64,000 nt of DNA from contig NZ_BOSH01000011.1 of NCBI RefSeq assembly GCF_018403245.1, forward strand, positions 62,001 to 126,000. Direction: 5' to 3'. The notes beneath the pieces are model-generated. The model had not been told where the DNA came from, did no database searches, and was given only the letters and a program-made list of their open reading frames with translations. This DNA is from Paenibacillus sp. J2TS4. Lineage in GTDB: Bacteria > Bacillota > Bacilli > Paenibacillales > NBRC-103111. Of the stretch, positions 25,048-33,503 are shown piece after piece (the first letter of the stretch is position 1; every line of letters starts with the position of its first letter). The translations under genes and the position numbers were made by a program.

Positions 25048-26214
25048 CTAAACCGTTTTTTTATGCTTCAGATCAAACGTGTCATGCCTGCAGCGGGGAC
25101 AGCCTTCATTCTTCAAGTCTTCTATTGTGGCATAGGTCCCTTGAAAGCCAACAATGACCGATTCTCCACACTCTTTGCAGCTATAGGTGCGCAAAGTTCT
25201 CTTGACTTCGCCTGTATAAAGCGCGTCCTCGAATAAAGTAGTAATATCGGGGCGGGTTTGCTCCGTTGTTTTAAGAATGATCATTTGACCCCGATTGCCA
25301 ATCATCTCCGCTCCCTCGTATTCGTTAAAAGAAGGGATCGTTTCGCCGGCCGTCAGACCCATCCGAATAAATTCCCGCTGCATCGCCAGCATGAAATCTG
25401 GGGATTTATGGGCGAACGAAAAGAAGATGGGCAGCCCTTTATTGGACTTCAAGGCGCTTATTCCCCGAGAAAGGAAGAGCGTCATTCCCTGCAGTGTGTA
25501 AGGCGGGTCCGTGAAGAAACAATCATACTGCCGTTGCAGCCTTTCCGGCAGAGGCTCCCGCAAATCGACTTGGTGACAAGCAATCGGCAGCTTCTCCTGC
25601 TCCGCAATCTCGCGAATGAAGCTTAAGAAGCGTTCATCGATATCGACGACATCGATCATCGCGTTCGGATAGCTGCCAGACGGGAACAATCGTTTAAGCA
25701 AAAATCCGATCGACACGCTGACTAAATCGTCATCACCAACACACAATACTTTCTTGCCGATCAGAGTATGATTCCTCAGGCCTAGAATAGCCCGACTCAG
25801 GCTGGTCTCCAGCGTGCATTTTGATTGATCAATCTGCACATTCACTTGCGGGCGGGCCTGAAACCACGGCTGAAGCCGGAGGATAAGATCAGCCAGCTCT
25901 GATTTCCAATCTGTTTCCTTCTCCATCAGCTTCTGATACAGCCTCTTGTCTATTCCATCGTATCCCCACACCTTTTCAATATAGCTGTTTCCGGTTGAAG
26001 TGCAGTACACCCCCCGGCCTTGCTGCAGAACCCCCGCTTTAATCAATTCTTTCTTAACCGCGGCTGCAACGGGAACCGGCAGCAATGTTTTTCTCGCCAG
26101 TTCTTTGGTGGAGATGCCCGGCTTTAAATAACATTCCACGAGCAGCTGCTCAATTACCCGGGAGCCCTCTTGCAGACGGACATTGGCACTTGCTTGTTCA
26201 ATATAATCGTTCAT
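25048..26214 (-). CDS. Branched-polyamine synthase (BpsA)-like protein
   Basis: A 388-aa protein of the N4-bis(aminopropyl)spermidine synthase (DUF43/BpsA) type. It has an N-terminal winged helix (STKELARKTLLPVPVAAAVKKEL), then a Rossmann aminopropyl/methyl-transferase fold with CVGDDDLVSVS, the GDDD motif of BpsA, and FFTDPPYTLQG. A C-terminal four-Cys knuckle (CKEC and CPRC) ends the protein. BpsA makes branched polyamines from spermidine in thermophiles; bacterial relatives outside thermophiles are less studied, so the substrate here is uncertain. A tiny ORF and a long structured RNA with a terminator lie upstream on the same strand. Confidence 0.78.
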   Translation of the reverse strand: MNDYIEQASANVRLQEGSRVIEQLLVECYLKPGISTKELARKTLLPVPVAAAVKKELIKAGVLQQGRGVYCTSTGNSYIEKVWGYDGIDKRLYQKLMEKETDWKSELADLILRLQPWFQARPQVNVQIDQSKCTLETSLSRAILGLRNHTLIGKKVLCVGDDDLVSVSIGFLLKRLFPSGSYPNAMIDVVDIDERFLSFIREIAEQEKLPIACHQVDLREPLPERLQRQYDCFFTDPPYTLQGMTLFLSRGISALKSNKGLPIFFSFAHKSPDFMLAMQREFIRMGLTAGETIPSFNEYEGAEMIGNRGQMIILKTTEQTRPDITTLFEDALYTGEVKRTLRTYSCKECGESVIVGFQGTYATIEDLKNEGCPRCRHDTFDLKHKKTV

Positions 26215-26232
26215 CTAATCCCTCTTTCTTAA

Positions 26233-26268
26233 TTAATGTTCACTGCACCATTCAGTTGAGTTTTTCAT
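26233..26268 (-). CDS. Putative 11-aa leader ORF
   Basis: A minus-strand ORF reads MKNSTEWCSEH and stops 18 bp before the start of the BpsA-like gene. It is preceded by GAGAAGGGGAGATACA, a strong ribosome binding site. No other function is visible. It may couple or attenuate translation of the downstream gene. Confidence 0.4.
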   Translation of the reverse strand: MKNSTEWCSEH

Positions 26269-26334
26269 TGTATCTCCCCTTCTCCAAAACACTCATTAGC
26301 TGTCCAGACACATCGGTTGTTGAAATACAAAAGA

Positions 26335-26751
26335 AACAAAAAAAGGGCAGAAAACGAACATATAGTTCATCCTCTGCCCTAACCGGGAATGGATTGACGA
26401 CAATTGCTTATCTCAAAGAAAAGAGGAATGCACCTCTCCCGAAAATAAGCAACAACAAAGCCGTGCTTAAGAAGCACGGCTTATCGCAATCAATTGGATA
26501 TAGTAGATGATACCGATGTTCTTAACTAATGAGCCCTTCCATTAACCCATGCAGGAATAAACCACCAGAATAAACGGTTCCGAGTCTTATCGCAAAGACA
26601 CCTGCCCGTTTACCCAAATATCAGCGCAAGAAGGATAAGGACTATCCTCAGCCGATATCAGCGGCACATGATAAAAATGGAAACGACCCTATGAAATTAA
26701 TTAGTTAAGAACCTTCGCAGACATCAACAACATTCCCTACTATTTAAATTT
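26335..26751 (-). ncRNA. Large structured RNA, ~415 nt, family unknown
   Basis: On the minus strand a promoter (26757-26785) precedes this region and a strong terminator (26338-26380) ends it. The RNA can form a perfect 13-bp long-range helix (GTTCTTAACTAAT in the transcript at 26712-26700 with ATTAGTTAAGAAC at 26530-26518), enclosing ~170 nt. Inside are a GTCTT-TGCGAT-AAGAC hairpin within an AAACGG/CCGTTT helix and a GGAT/ATCC helix. Downstream are a perfect 11-bp hairpin (26458-26482) and an 8-bp TTGCTTAT/ATAAGCAA helix (26404-26452). No open frame of note crosses it. It lacks the conserved sequences of RNase P RNA, tmRNA, SRP RNA or T-box leaders that I can recall. It could be a free RNA or a leader of the BpsA-like gene. 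Confidence 0.7.
26338..26380 (-). terminator. Strong intrinsic terminator of the structured RNA
   Basis: On the minus strand AGGGCAGA...TTCTGCCC forms the stem, with further pairing of GATGAAC to GTTCGTT, followed by seven T. There is no T-run on the plus side. It separates the structured RNA from the BpsA-like gene by ~120 bp. Confidence 0.85.
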
Positions 26752-26756
26752 CATTT

Positions 26757-26785
26757 ATTATAATGTAAAAAAGTTGAAAAATCAA
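26757..26785 (-). promoter_or_regulatory. Promoter of the structured RNA
   Basis: On the minus strand TTGATT (26785-26780) and TATAAT (26762-26757) are 17 bp apart. Transcription would start near 26750. The flank is A/T-rich. This is a good sigma-A match with nothing but the structured RNA immediately downstream. Confidence 0.7.
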
Positions 26786-26967
26786 GTAAGGGGCTGCCAG
26801 CTAATTGATCATTAAACGGGATCGGGAGAAATATTCCTCCCGAATAACATTATTTTGAACAAATTATTCAGTATATGATCGGCTTATCGTGCTATAATGT
26901 AGAGCATAGCCCGGATAAGGCTATCTGATTAATGAATCGATTAGTAAAGCTCTAAGGAGGATTCCTC

Positions 26968-28533
26968 ATGAATCGTATTGTTTTACTGCCTCTGGATGAG
27001 AGGCCCTGTAACATCGATTATCCCGAGCAGTTGGCTCGTTTAGGAGGGCTTCCACTCTCCGTTCCGCCTCTCTCCTTGCTTGGCGACAAAAAACGCCCCG
27101 CAGATTGTGATCAGTTGGCCGAATGGCTGAAGCAAGAGGCCGAGCAGGCGGACAGTTTGATTGTTTCTATTGATATGCTTGTATACGGCGGTATCGTCCC
27201 GTCGAGATTGCATCATTACAGCCCGGAGCATTGTCAGGCTCGTATCGACTTACTCAAAGAGCTGAAGCTTCGTCGTCCGGAGCTAAAGATCTATGCCTTT
27301 AACCTGATCATGAGAACGCCAGCGAACAGCAGCAATGATGAGGAGCCCGACTACTACGCTGATTACGGCAGCTCGATATTCCGTTACTCCTGGCTTAAAG
27401 ACAAGCAGGAGCGAGAGGAGCTGGATGCGGAGGAAAGAAACGAATGGAATCGGCTCCTTAAAGAAATCCCGGAAGAGGTCCTTACGGAGCATCTGCGCAG
27501 GAGAAGCGTCAATTCCTTTATCAATGAGTATGCCATCCGTCTTGCCCAGGATAATATCATCGATTTCCTGATCATCCCGTTGGATGACAACGCTCAATAC
27601 GGCTTCTCGGCTATGGAACAGCGCAAGCTGCTTTTCCTTACAGAAGAATTGAACATCATGGATCGGGTATACCTCTATCCAGGCGCTGATGAAATTGGCT
27701 GTACGCTGGTTGCCCGCGTATTCTGCGAAACCATGCAGTATCGTCCCGAAATTTTTGTTCGTTATTCGTCGACTCAGGGGCCTTTTGTCATCCCGCGATA
27801 TGAAGACCGCAGCTTGAATGAAAGCATCAAGTCGCATATTACGGCTGGCGGGGCCTGTATCGCCGATTCCTCACACGAAGCGGAATGGGTGTTGATGGTC
27901 CATTCCCCGCCGGTAGGACAGCAGCAGGCTGCCGAATCTTCGACAGCTTTTGCCGATAGACACCGCTCTTATTTCTCGGAGCTGCACTTTAATGAATTTA
28001 TTCAAGCCATGCGAAATTACATTAGTAAAGGGAAGACCGTCGCCTTAGCCGACGTGGCTAATTCCAACGGCAGTGACCATACCTTTATGAAGCTGGTCGC
28101 CAAATCGGGGCTGTTGCCGGAGCTGGCCGGATATTCCGCCTGGAACACATCCGGAAATACGCTCGGCACGGTGATCGCTCATGGGATCATCGAATCCTAC
28201 TTCCGTCGCCCTGGACAACCGCTAGATTCTGAGCGGCTGCATCGGAGCCGGGAATTCTATCTGCTTCGACTGGTCGAAGATTGGGGATACCAGGCCATTG
28301 TCCGTTCCGATGTTACGAAGAACATCCTGCCCGGAATCGGCGCCAATTACTTTGATGTCGCGCACGTTTATGAGCAAGTGACTGCAACCGTTCGCGAGAA
28401 GCTGACCGAATTCATTCAAACCTACCTGCAGGACCTTGAACCGGATCGGATTCATCTGGAGCAGGTGGAAATGCCGTGGAAACGTATGTTTGAAGTCGGT
28501 CTTAAAGTGAAGCTGGATGCTAAACTGGACTGA
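26968..28533 (+). CDS. DUF4127 family protein
   Basis: A 521-aa protein starting MNRIVLLPLDERPCNIDYP, the characteristic opening of DUF4127 proteins. Further recognisable parts are VSIDMLVYGGIVPSR, IPLDDNAQYG, YPGADEIGCTLVAR and ANSNGSDHTFM. The conserved Asp/Glu/His residues suggest a hydrolase or deacetylase-like fold, but no activity is established. It is cytoplasmic, with no signal peptide. The start follows AAGGAGG. It is a single-gene unit; the 400-bp region after it holds only a possible small ORF. Confidence 0.85.
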   Translation: MNRIVLLPLDERPCNIDYPEQLARLGGLPLSVPPLSLLGDKKRPADCDQLAEWLKQEAEQADSLIVSIDMLVYGGIVPSRLHHYSPEHCQARIDLLKELKLRRPELKIYAFNLIMRTPANSSNDEEPDYYADYGSSIFRYSWLKDKQEREELDAEERNEWNRLLKEIPEEVLTEHLRRRSVNSFINEYAIRLAQDNIIDFLIIPLDDNAQYGFSAMEQRKLLFLTEELNIMDRVYLYPGADEIGCTLVARVFCETMQYRPEIFVRYSSTQGPFVIPRYEDRSLNESIKSHITAGGACIADSSHEAEWVLMVHSPPVGQQQAAESSTAFADRHRSYFSELHFNEFIQAMRNYISKGKTVALADVANSNGSDHTFMKLVAKSGLLPELAGYSAWNTSGNTLGTVIAHGIIESYFRRPGQPLDSERLHRSREFYLLRLVEDWGYQAIVRSDVTKNILPGIGANYFDVAHVYEQVTATVREKLTEFIQTYLQDLEPDRIHLEQVEMPWKRMFEVGLKVKLDAKLD

Positions 28534-28601
28534 ATCTCCATCTCGGCACACACATAATTTTAATTGCTAGTGGAGTTTTCACCCAAATTAAATGCAGACA
28601 G

Positions 28602-28781
28602 TTACCCAACTCCACATTGGCCAAGCCTAACCCGGCGTCCTGTGAAGGTCGCCGGGATTTCCCCATGCCCTTCCCTTCCGAGATTGACTTCGTCTAAAGA
28701 TTCCGTCCTATGATAATCCGTCTCGCCTTGGAACAGCATCCCTTGCCCTCGCTGCTGCTTCGGATCTCCATCTGTGTTCAT
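28602..28781 (-). CDS. Possible small hypothetical protein (59 aa)
   Basis: An ATG at 28781 follows AAGGGAGGG with minimal spacing. The product is hydrophilic, rich in Gly and charged residues, with one Cys near the end. It is not recognised. The remaining gap 28534-29045 holds only a terminator and a short imperfect tandem repeat of GGCTTTT (29003-29045). Confidence 0.35.
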   Translation of the reverse strand: MNTDGDPKQQRGQGMLFQGETDYHRTESLDEVNLGREGHGEIPATFTGRRVRLGQCGVG

Positions 28782-28976
28782 CCCTCCCTTCTTTGCATCT
28801 CTATCCCCTTCGTTCAGATAGATTCTGATAAAGAGAAAAGGAATTTCACTCGATAACAATTAAAATAGTATATCCAGACAAGTTTCCTGAGCCAAGGGGA
28901 TAACAGTCAAAAGGAACGGATCCGATAGGCTATCAACGTGGCGGCCTGGAGTTAGCGAGATAATAAAAAAGAACCC

Positions 28977-29003
28977 CAGAGCGTTAATTGGCTCTAAGAT
29001 TCA
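28977..29003 (-). terminator. Terminator after acetyltransferase gene
   Basis: On the minus strand AGAGCC-AATTAA-CGCTCT is followed by GGGGTTCTTTTTT. It lies ~45 bp after the stop of the GNAT gene at 29046. Confidence 0.6.
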
Positions 29004-29045
29004 TGGCTTTTGGCTTTTGGCTTGGCTTTTGACTTTCGATTTTCG

Positions 29046-29609
29046 TCAGATTTTTCTCTGCAGTTGTTCCTCCATCCATGCCCAGCCGTCCTTACAGGAG
29101 GGCCGAACGATCCATGGCTCAAAGCCAAACTGCAGGTACATTCCAATCGCCTTCCAACTGGTCGTTTGAGTAGTCAAATAAGCTTTATCGTGAAAATCAG
29201 CGAGTCGCTTCATCGCCGAAGCTAAAAGCGGCTTTGCCAATCCCCGGCCTTGATGTTCGGGAACAATCGCCACCCAATGTATTCTGCCGTAAATTTTCCC
29301 TTGCAACGATTTATACCAAGCTGTCGTTGTGCCTAGCGCCGAACCCGCTCCGTCTTCCAATAGGAAGCAGCGAAGCTCCATTTCATCCGAATGCTCTCCG
29401 AATTCGTTAGCGTAGTGAAGCCGGGCCTCGTCCTGACTCGGAAATTCTCCGGCTTTCCATTCAATGGCTGCCCAATGCTCTTCATCTCCCGATCGAAATG
29501 GACGAATCCGATAGGGGGACGGAACCGTGTAATTCGGGATGTTCAGTAAATGAGGTCGGTGCATCGACAAAGGAATGTTAACCAATGACGCTTCCCCCTC
29601 GACTCGCAT
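29046..29609 (-). CDS. GNAT family acetyltransferase
   Basis: About 187 aa, a single GNAT domain. The acetyl-CoA binding loop is VPEHQGRGLAKPLLASAMKRL, preceded by IHWVAIV and followed by TTSWKAIGMYLQFGFEPW. The opening YRIRPFRSGDEEHWAAIEW is typical of N-acetyltransferases acting on small molecules. I choose ATG 29609, preceded by GGGGGG and 13 bp after the stop of the upstream gene, over an in-frame ATG 24 bases earlier. It is co-transcribed with the small membrane protein upstream. The substrate is unknown. Confidence 0.85.
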   Translation of the reverse strand: MRVEGEASLVNIPLSMHRPHLLNIPNYTVPSPYRIRPFRSGDEEHWAAIEWKAGEFPSQDEARLHYANEFGEHSDEMELRCFLLEDGAGSALGTTTAWYKSLQGKIYGRIHWVAIVPEHQGRGLAKPLLASAMKRLADFHDKAYLTTQTTSWKAIGMYLQFGFEPWIVRPSCKDGWAWMEEQLQRKI

Positions 29610-29622
29610 GGCTGTTCCCCCC

Positions 29623-29889
29623 TTACCGGCCAAAGATAGACAATAGGATAAGAATAGCGATCAGAATAGCACCTATAAGCAGCGGGGTGCTGCGTTTGAC
29701 CTTGCCTTCCAGCCGGGCAGAGTGAATGACGATCTGGCTATGCCTTCCTTCCGCTTTCAAATTGTCCAGCACCTTCTGCTTGGCCTCTTCTTCGTCTTTG
29801 GCCTTAACCGATACAATGTTTTGATTTCTTTGCTTTTCTTCATCGAATAAAGTTTCCGTCGATGTATATTTGACCGAATAAATATTCAT
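29623..29889 (-). CDS. Small membrane-anchored protein (88 aa)
   Basis: An ATG at 29889 follows AAAGGGG. The N-terminal ~65 residues are polar: MNIYSVKYTSTETLFDEEKQ, then VSVKAKDEEEAKQKVLDNLKAEG, which looks like a small beta-alpha-beta repeat fold. The C-terminus is one membrane segment (LLIGAILIAILILLSIFG). It is a tail-anchored protein of unknown role, coupled to the acetyltransferase gene. Confidence 0.65.
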   Translation of the reverse strand: MNIYSVKYTSTETLFDEEKQRNQNIVSVKAKDEEEAKQKVLDNLKAEGRHSQIVIHSARLEGKVKRSTPLLIGAILIAILILLSIFGR

Positions 29890-30033
29890 TCTACCAGCCC
29901 CTTTATATATGACATTCGTTATGTATCCATAATTAGAAGATCGTTCCATTAATTATAACAAATTTTGTCCCTCCCTCCTAACGATAATTATTTTATAAAA
30001 AAGAAAAAAACCATTATTTTTTAAAAAAATAGA

Positions 30034-30054
30034 GGAATTTAACTCCACATGTGG
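30034..30054. promoter_or_regulatory. Candidate operator upstream of sugar ABC operon
   Basis: GGAATTTAACTCC (30034-30046) overlaps the perfect palindrome CCACATGTGG (30045-30054), ~195 bp before the substrate-binding protein gene. Similar pieces (ACATGTGG and GGAATTTAATTCC, overlapping in the opposite order) occur at 37258-37276 upstream of the P450 gene. The regulator is unknown. Confidence 0.35.
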
Positions 30055-30247
30055 TATATTTTTATCAGCATCCTCGATTCACCTGCTTTTTTGACTTTTG
30101 CATTGAAAGCGGATTCAAGTATGTCCGTTCTTTACAGAAGGGAGAGTGAGTAAGCCTGAAGAGAAGAGAGCCAGATAATTAACAAGTCAAGCGATAAGCC
30201 AATTGGAAGGTTAATCCATAACTATGCCCCAAGGAGGAGTTTATTCA

Positions 30248-31621
30248 ATGAATCATCTAAAGAAAATGATATCTCCTATGTTGTTCGCTTTATTGATCAG
30301 CGTTCTAGCGGCCGGGTGCAGTACCGGTTCCAACTCGGCAGGGGGAGTGACGCCATCGGTTACACCCGAGGAAAAACCAACGGATAAACCTAAAGACACG
30401 CCCTCGGACAAACCGAAGGATACCGTGGAAATCACTTTCTGGCATGTATGGAGCGAGAAAGATTCGGGCCCCATTGAGGCCGCGGTCGAAGCCTTCAATA
30501 AGAAGCAGGACCGGATCAAGGTCAAAGTGCTCGGCAATCAAGATGCAACCAAGCAATTAACAGCGATTTCCGGGGGCAATCCGCCGGATGTCGCTCTTAC
30601 CTTCTGGAACAACATCGGTCCGTGGGCCGATGCCGGGGCCGTACTGGAGCTGGACGATTACTTCGCCAAGAATAACTTCGATGTCAAGTCGGTCGTTCCC
30701 GCTGCAATGGAAAGGATGAAAGTAGGCGACAAGCATTACGGCGTCCCCTTCACTATGAGTATGGCCAATACGCTTATGTATAACAAGCAAGCTTTTCAGG
30801 AGGCGGGACTGTCTGAACCGCCCAAGACGCTGGAGCAATTGTTGGATTACGCCGGCCAATTAACCAAGAAGGATGGATCGGGCAATATTACGAACGTCGG
30901 ATTTATGCCGGACTATCCATGGATCGACAACGTGTTCTGGCCAGTCATTTTCGGCGGATCGTGGGTTAGTGATGACGGCAAAGTAACCCCGAACCGCAAG
31001 GAAAACGTCGCCTCCATCGAGTATCAGCGTAAATTCTATGAGCTGTACGGCAACGAGGCGCTGGGCAAATTCAAATCCGGTCTGGGACAAAGAGGAACGC
31101 CGCAGGATCCGATGCTGACCGGTCAAATCGCCATGATTATCGGCTGGGAATACAACTTCACTGAGGAAAGAACGCCGGACGGTCCTATCGGCATCGCACC
31201 GTTTCCTTATCCGGCGGATAGCCCGGATCTGGAAGGAGCCGGAATGGTATCTCCACGCGGAGTCTTCATCCCGAAGAAAGCGAAGCATCCGGATGAAGCT
31301 TGGGAATTCCTGCAATACTTGATGAGCGTCGATGCGCAGGTAGAATTTTCGACAGAATCGAAAGTCATCCCCACCGTTATTAAGGCGCTGGATGACGAAA
31401 GATTGACGAAGAACGAAGAGCTCAGCACGATGTGGGATTTCTATGAAAGAGCCAAAAGCGAGAATCTGCAAGGGTTCCCCAATAACGTATATATCAATCA
31501 GTATTTGCAGGCGTTGAGCGAAGAAACGGAAAAAGCGTTGAATGGGCAAACCACCGCTCAGCAGGCGATGGATAAAGTAGCCGAGAAAATTCAGCCGCTC
31601 GCAGATAAAGCGAATAAATGA
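30248..31621 (+). CDS. Sugar ABC transporter substrate-binding lipoprotein
   Basis: About 457 aa. It has a lipoprotein signal peptide with lipobox LAAGC, then a Pro/Lys/Thr-rich linker (TPEEKPTDKPKDTPSDKPKD). The mature part is a family 1 extracellular solute-binding fold: VEITFWHVWSEKD, NPPDVALTFWNNIGPW, YGVPFTMSMANTLMYNKQAF. It captures an oligosaccharide or glycoside outside the membrane and delivers it to the two permeases encoded next. ATG 30248 follows AAGGAGGAG. No ATPase gene is present; such importers usually share a common MsmX/UgpC-type ATPase. Confidence 0.93.
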   Translation: MNHLKKMISPMLFALLISVLAAGCSTGSNSAGGVTPSVTPEEKPTDKPKDTPSDKPKDTVEITFWHVWSEKDSGPIEAAVEAFNKKQDRIKVKVLGNQDATKQLTAISGGNPPDVALTFWNNIGPWADAGAVLELDDYFAKNNFDVKSVVPAAMERMKVGDKHYGVPFTMSMANTLMYNKQAFQEAGLSEPPKTLEQLLDYAGQLTKKDGSGNITNVGFMPDYPWIDNVFWPVIFGGSWVSDDGKVTPNRKENVASIEYQRKFYELYGNEALGKFKSGLGQRGTPQDPMLTGQIAMIIGWEYNFTEERTPDGPIGIAPFPYPADSPDLEGAGMVSPRGVFIPKKAKHPDEAWEFLQYLMSVDAQVEFSTESKVIPTVIKALDDERLTKNEELSTMWDFYERAKSENLQGFPNNVYINQYLQALSEETEKALNGQTTAQQAMDKVAEKIQPLADKANK

Positions 31622-31715
31622 ACCGATGTGAGCACGGCGGTCCGAGTCCGCTTCATGACTGGGGGTCCTTGGACCGCCTCTTCCACGATGTTCTCATAAA
31701 GGAGGCCGGGATGCC

Positions 31716-32645
31716 TTGTTGAAATTACGAACTAAAGTCGGAGGAGTCCAACGCAGGCAGCTCAAAGCTATCCTCATAGGCCTGTTGTTTACCAGCCCTT
31801 GGTGGTTCGGCTTTGTCATTTTTAAGCTGTATCCGATTCTGATGTCGTTCTATTACAGTGTTACGGAATACAACTTATTTTCCCCGCCCGATGTCGTAGG
31901 GGCCGAAAATTACGTCAATCTTTTTGCCGATGACAAATTCTATCTCTCGTTATTCAATACGGGTTATCTGATCGTATTCGGTTTGTTTCCCCACCTCGCC
32001 TTTGCGTTAGCGATGGCGCTGCTGCTGAATACGAAGGTGAAGGGGCAGGCGCTCTACCGAACGATTTATTTCTTGCCGACTCTTGTTCCCGCCGTCGCCA
32101 GCTCGCTCTTATGGATGTGGCTGCTCAACGCGCAATACGGGCTAGTCAACGATTTACTCGGTTTTATCGGCTTGGAAGGCCCCAATTGGCTCGTCGATCC
32201 TCTATGGACTAAGCCGGCCATTATTCTGATGGGGTTCTGGGCAACCGGTACGAATACCGTTCTTTATTTGGCCGCCTTGCAGGACGTTCCGCAAACCTTC
32301 TATGAAGCGGCGGAAATCGACGGGGCCGGTCGGTGGCAAAAATTTTGGAACATTACCCTTCCATCTATTTCGCCCGTGACCCTGTTCCTGCTCATCATTG
32401 GCTTAATTGGCTACTTCCAATTCTTCACGGAAGGAATGATCTTTGCAGAAGCTTCCCAATCCGTCGGAGGCCCGGAAAATTCCCTGCTTTTCTATGCCAT
32501 TTATTTATACCAGACCGCCTTCTCCTTCTTAAATATGGGGTATGCGTCAGCCATGGCTTGGATCTTGTTTCTTTTTGTCATGGGAATGACTCTGCTTGTG
32601 TTCAAAACCTCGGCCCGCTGGGTGTATTACGGAGGTGAGAAATAA
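31716..32645 (+). CDS. Sugar ABC transporter permease (MalF/UgpA type)
   Basis: A 309-aa inner-membrane permease with six membrane segments. The EAA loop that contacts the ATPase is YEAAEIDGAGRWQKFWNITLPSI near residue 200. It starts at TTG 31716 (or the adjacent TTG), 11 bases after GGAGG; the ATG at 31711 is closed by an immediate stop. It shares a TAATG junction with the second permease gene. Confidence 0.93.
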   Translation: MLKLRTKVGGVQRRQLKAILIGLLFTSPWWFGFVIFKLYPILMSFYYSVTEYNLFSPPDVVGAENYVNLFADDKFYLSLFNTGYLIVFGLFPHLAFALAMALLLNTKVKGQALYRTIYFLPTLVPAVASSLLWMWLLNAQYGLVNDLLGFIGLEGPNWLVDPLWTKPAIILMGFWATGTNTVLYLAALQDVPQTFYEAAEIDGAGRWQKFWNITLPSISPVTLFLLIIGLIGYFQFFTEGMIFAEASQSVGGPENSLLFYAIYLYQTAFSFLNMGYASAMAWILFLFVMGMTLLVFKTSARWVYYGGEK

Positions 32646-33484
32646 TGGCCAGACCGTCCACAGCACGTTCTCTGCGCACTCATATCATTCCACATATCGG
32701 GCTATTTCTCGTCGGAATGCTGTTTCTGCTTCCTTTTCTATGGCTGGTGCTAACGTCCTTGAAGACGGAGGATGAAATCTTTTCACTGCCTGTTGTATGG
32801 TGGCCGAGCACGTTCGAATGGCTTAATTATTCCAACGCCGTCAATGCGATCCCTTTTTTCCGCTATACGCTCAATACATTGTTTCTATGCGGGATGGCGG
32901 TCCTCGGCCAGATCATTTCCGCACCGCTTGCCGCTTACGGATTTTCAAGGCTGCAATTTAAAGGCCGCAATCTGATGTTCTTCGTCATGATGGGCTCGAT
33001 GATGCTGCCTTACCAAGTGACCATGATCCCGGTTTATGTCTTGTTCAACAAGATGAACATGGTCGATACTTACTGGCCGATCATTTTACAGAATTTGTTC
33101 GGAATCCCTTTCTACATTTTTTTAATGCGGCAGTTTTTTCTAACGATTCCTTATGAATTGACAGAATCGGCCAAAATCGATGGTGCGTCGGAATTTCGGA
33201 TTTATTGGCAAATTATCCTTCCCTTGGCTAAGCCTGCCCTCTATTCGGTAGCGTTATTCGCTTTCCTGAACGAATGGAAGGATTTCCTCGGCCCGCTCAT
33301 TTATTTGAATGATCCGGCCAAATGGACGCTATCCGTCGGCCTGCGGGCTTTCATCGGGGAGCACAAGGTCTCCTGGGGGCTGCTGATGGCTTCCGCCACC
33401 ATGTTTACCGTGCCGATTGTCGTCCTGTACTTCTTTGTCCAGAAAAAATTCATTCAAGGCATTTCATTAACCGGACTAAAATGA
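32645..33484 (+). CDS. Sugar ABC transporter permease (MalG/UgpE type)
   Basis: A 279-aa permease with six membrane segments and the EAA loop ELTESAKIDGASEFRIYWQIILPL. The C-terminus ends in FVQKKFIQGISLTGLK, the standard ending of this family. The ATG overlaps the stop of the first permease by one base, so the two are translationally coupled. It pairs with the MalF-type protein in the membrane. Confidence 0.93.
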   Translation: MARPSTARSLRTHIIPHIGLFLVGMLFLLPFLWLVLTSLKTEDEIFSLPVVWWPSTFEWLNYSNAVNAIPFFRYTLNTLFLCGMAVLGQIISAPLAAYGFSRLQFKGRNLMFFVMMGSMMLPYQVTMIPVYVLFNKMNMVDTYWPIILQNLFGIPFYIFLMRQFFLTIPYELTESAKIDGASEFRIYWQIILPLAKPALYSVALFAFLNEWKDFLGPLIYLNDPAKWTLSVGLRAFIGEHKVSWGLLMASATMFTVPIVVLYFFVQKKFIQGISLTGLK

Positions 33485-33503
33485 CACTAGGAGGAATGAA
33501 TCG

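Noticed and set aside
26335..26751. RNase P RNA, tmRNA, SRP RNA or T-box leader
   Set aside because: The size fits some of these, but conserved cores (GAGGAAAGTCC, the tRNA-like end with CCA, GGTGGGGAG-type loop, the T-box GGGTGG-ACCGCG) are absent.
29003..29045. GGCTTTT tandem repeat as a functional element
   Set aside because: Short, imperfect, A/T-rich slippage tract downstream of a terminator with no other support.
30860..31549. 229-aa minus-strand frame opposite the substrate-binding protein gene
   Set aside because: Antisense shadow of a clear lipoprotein gene.
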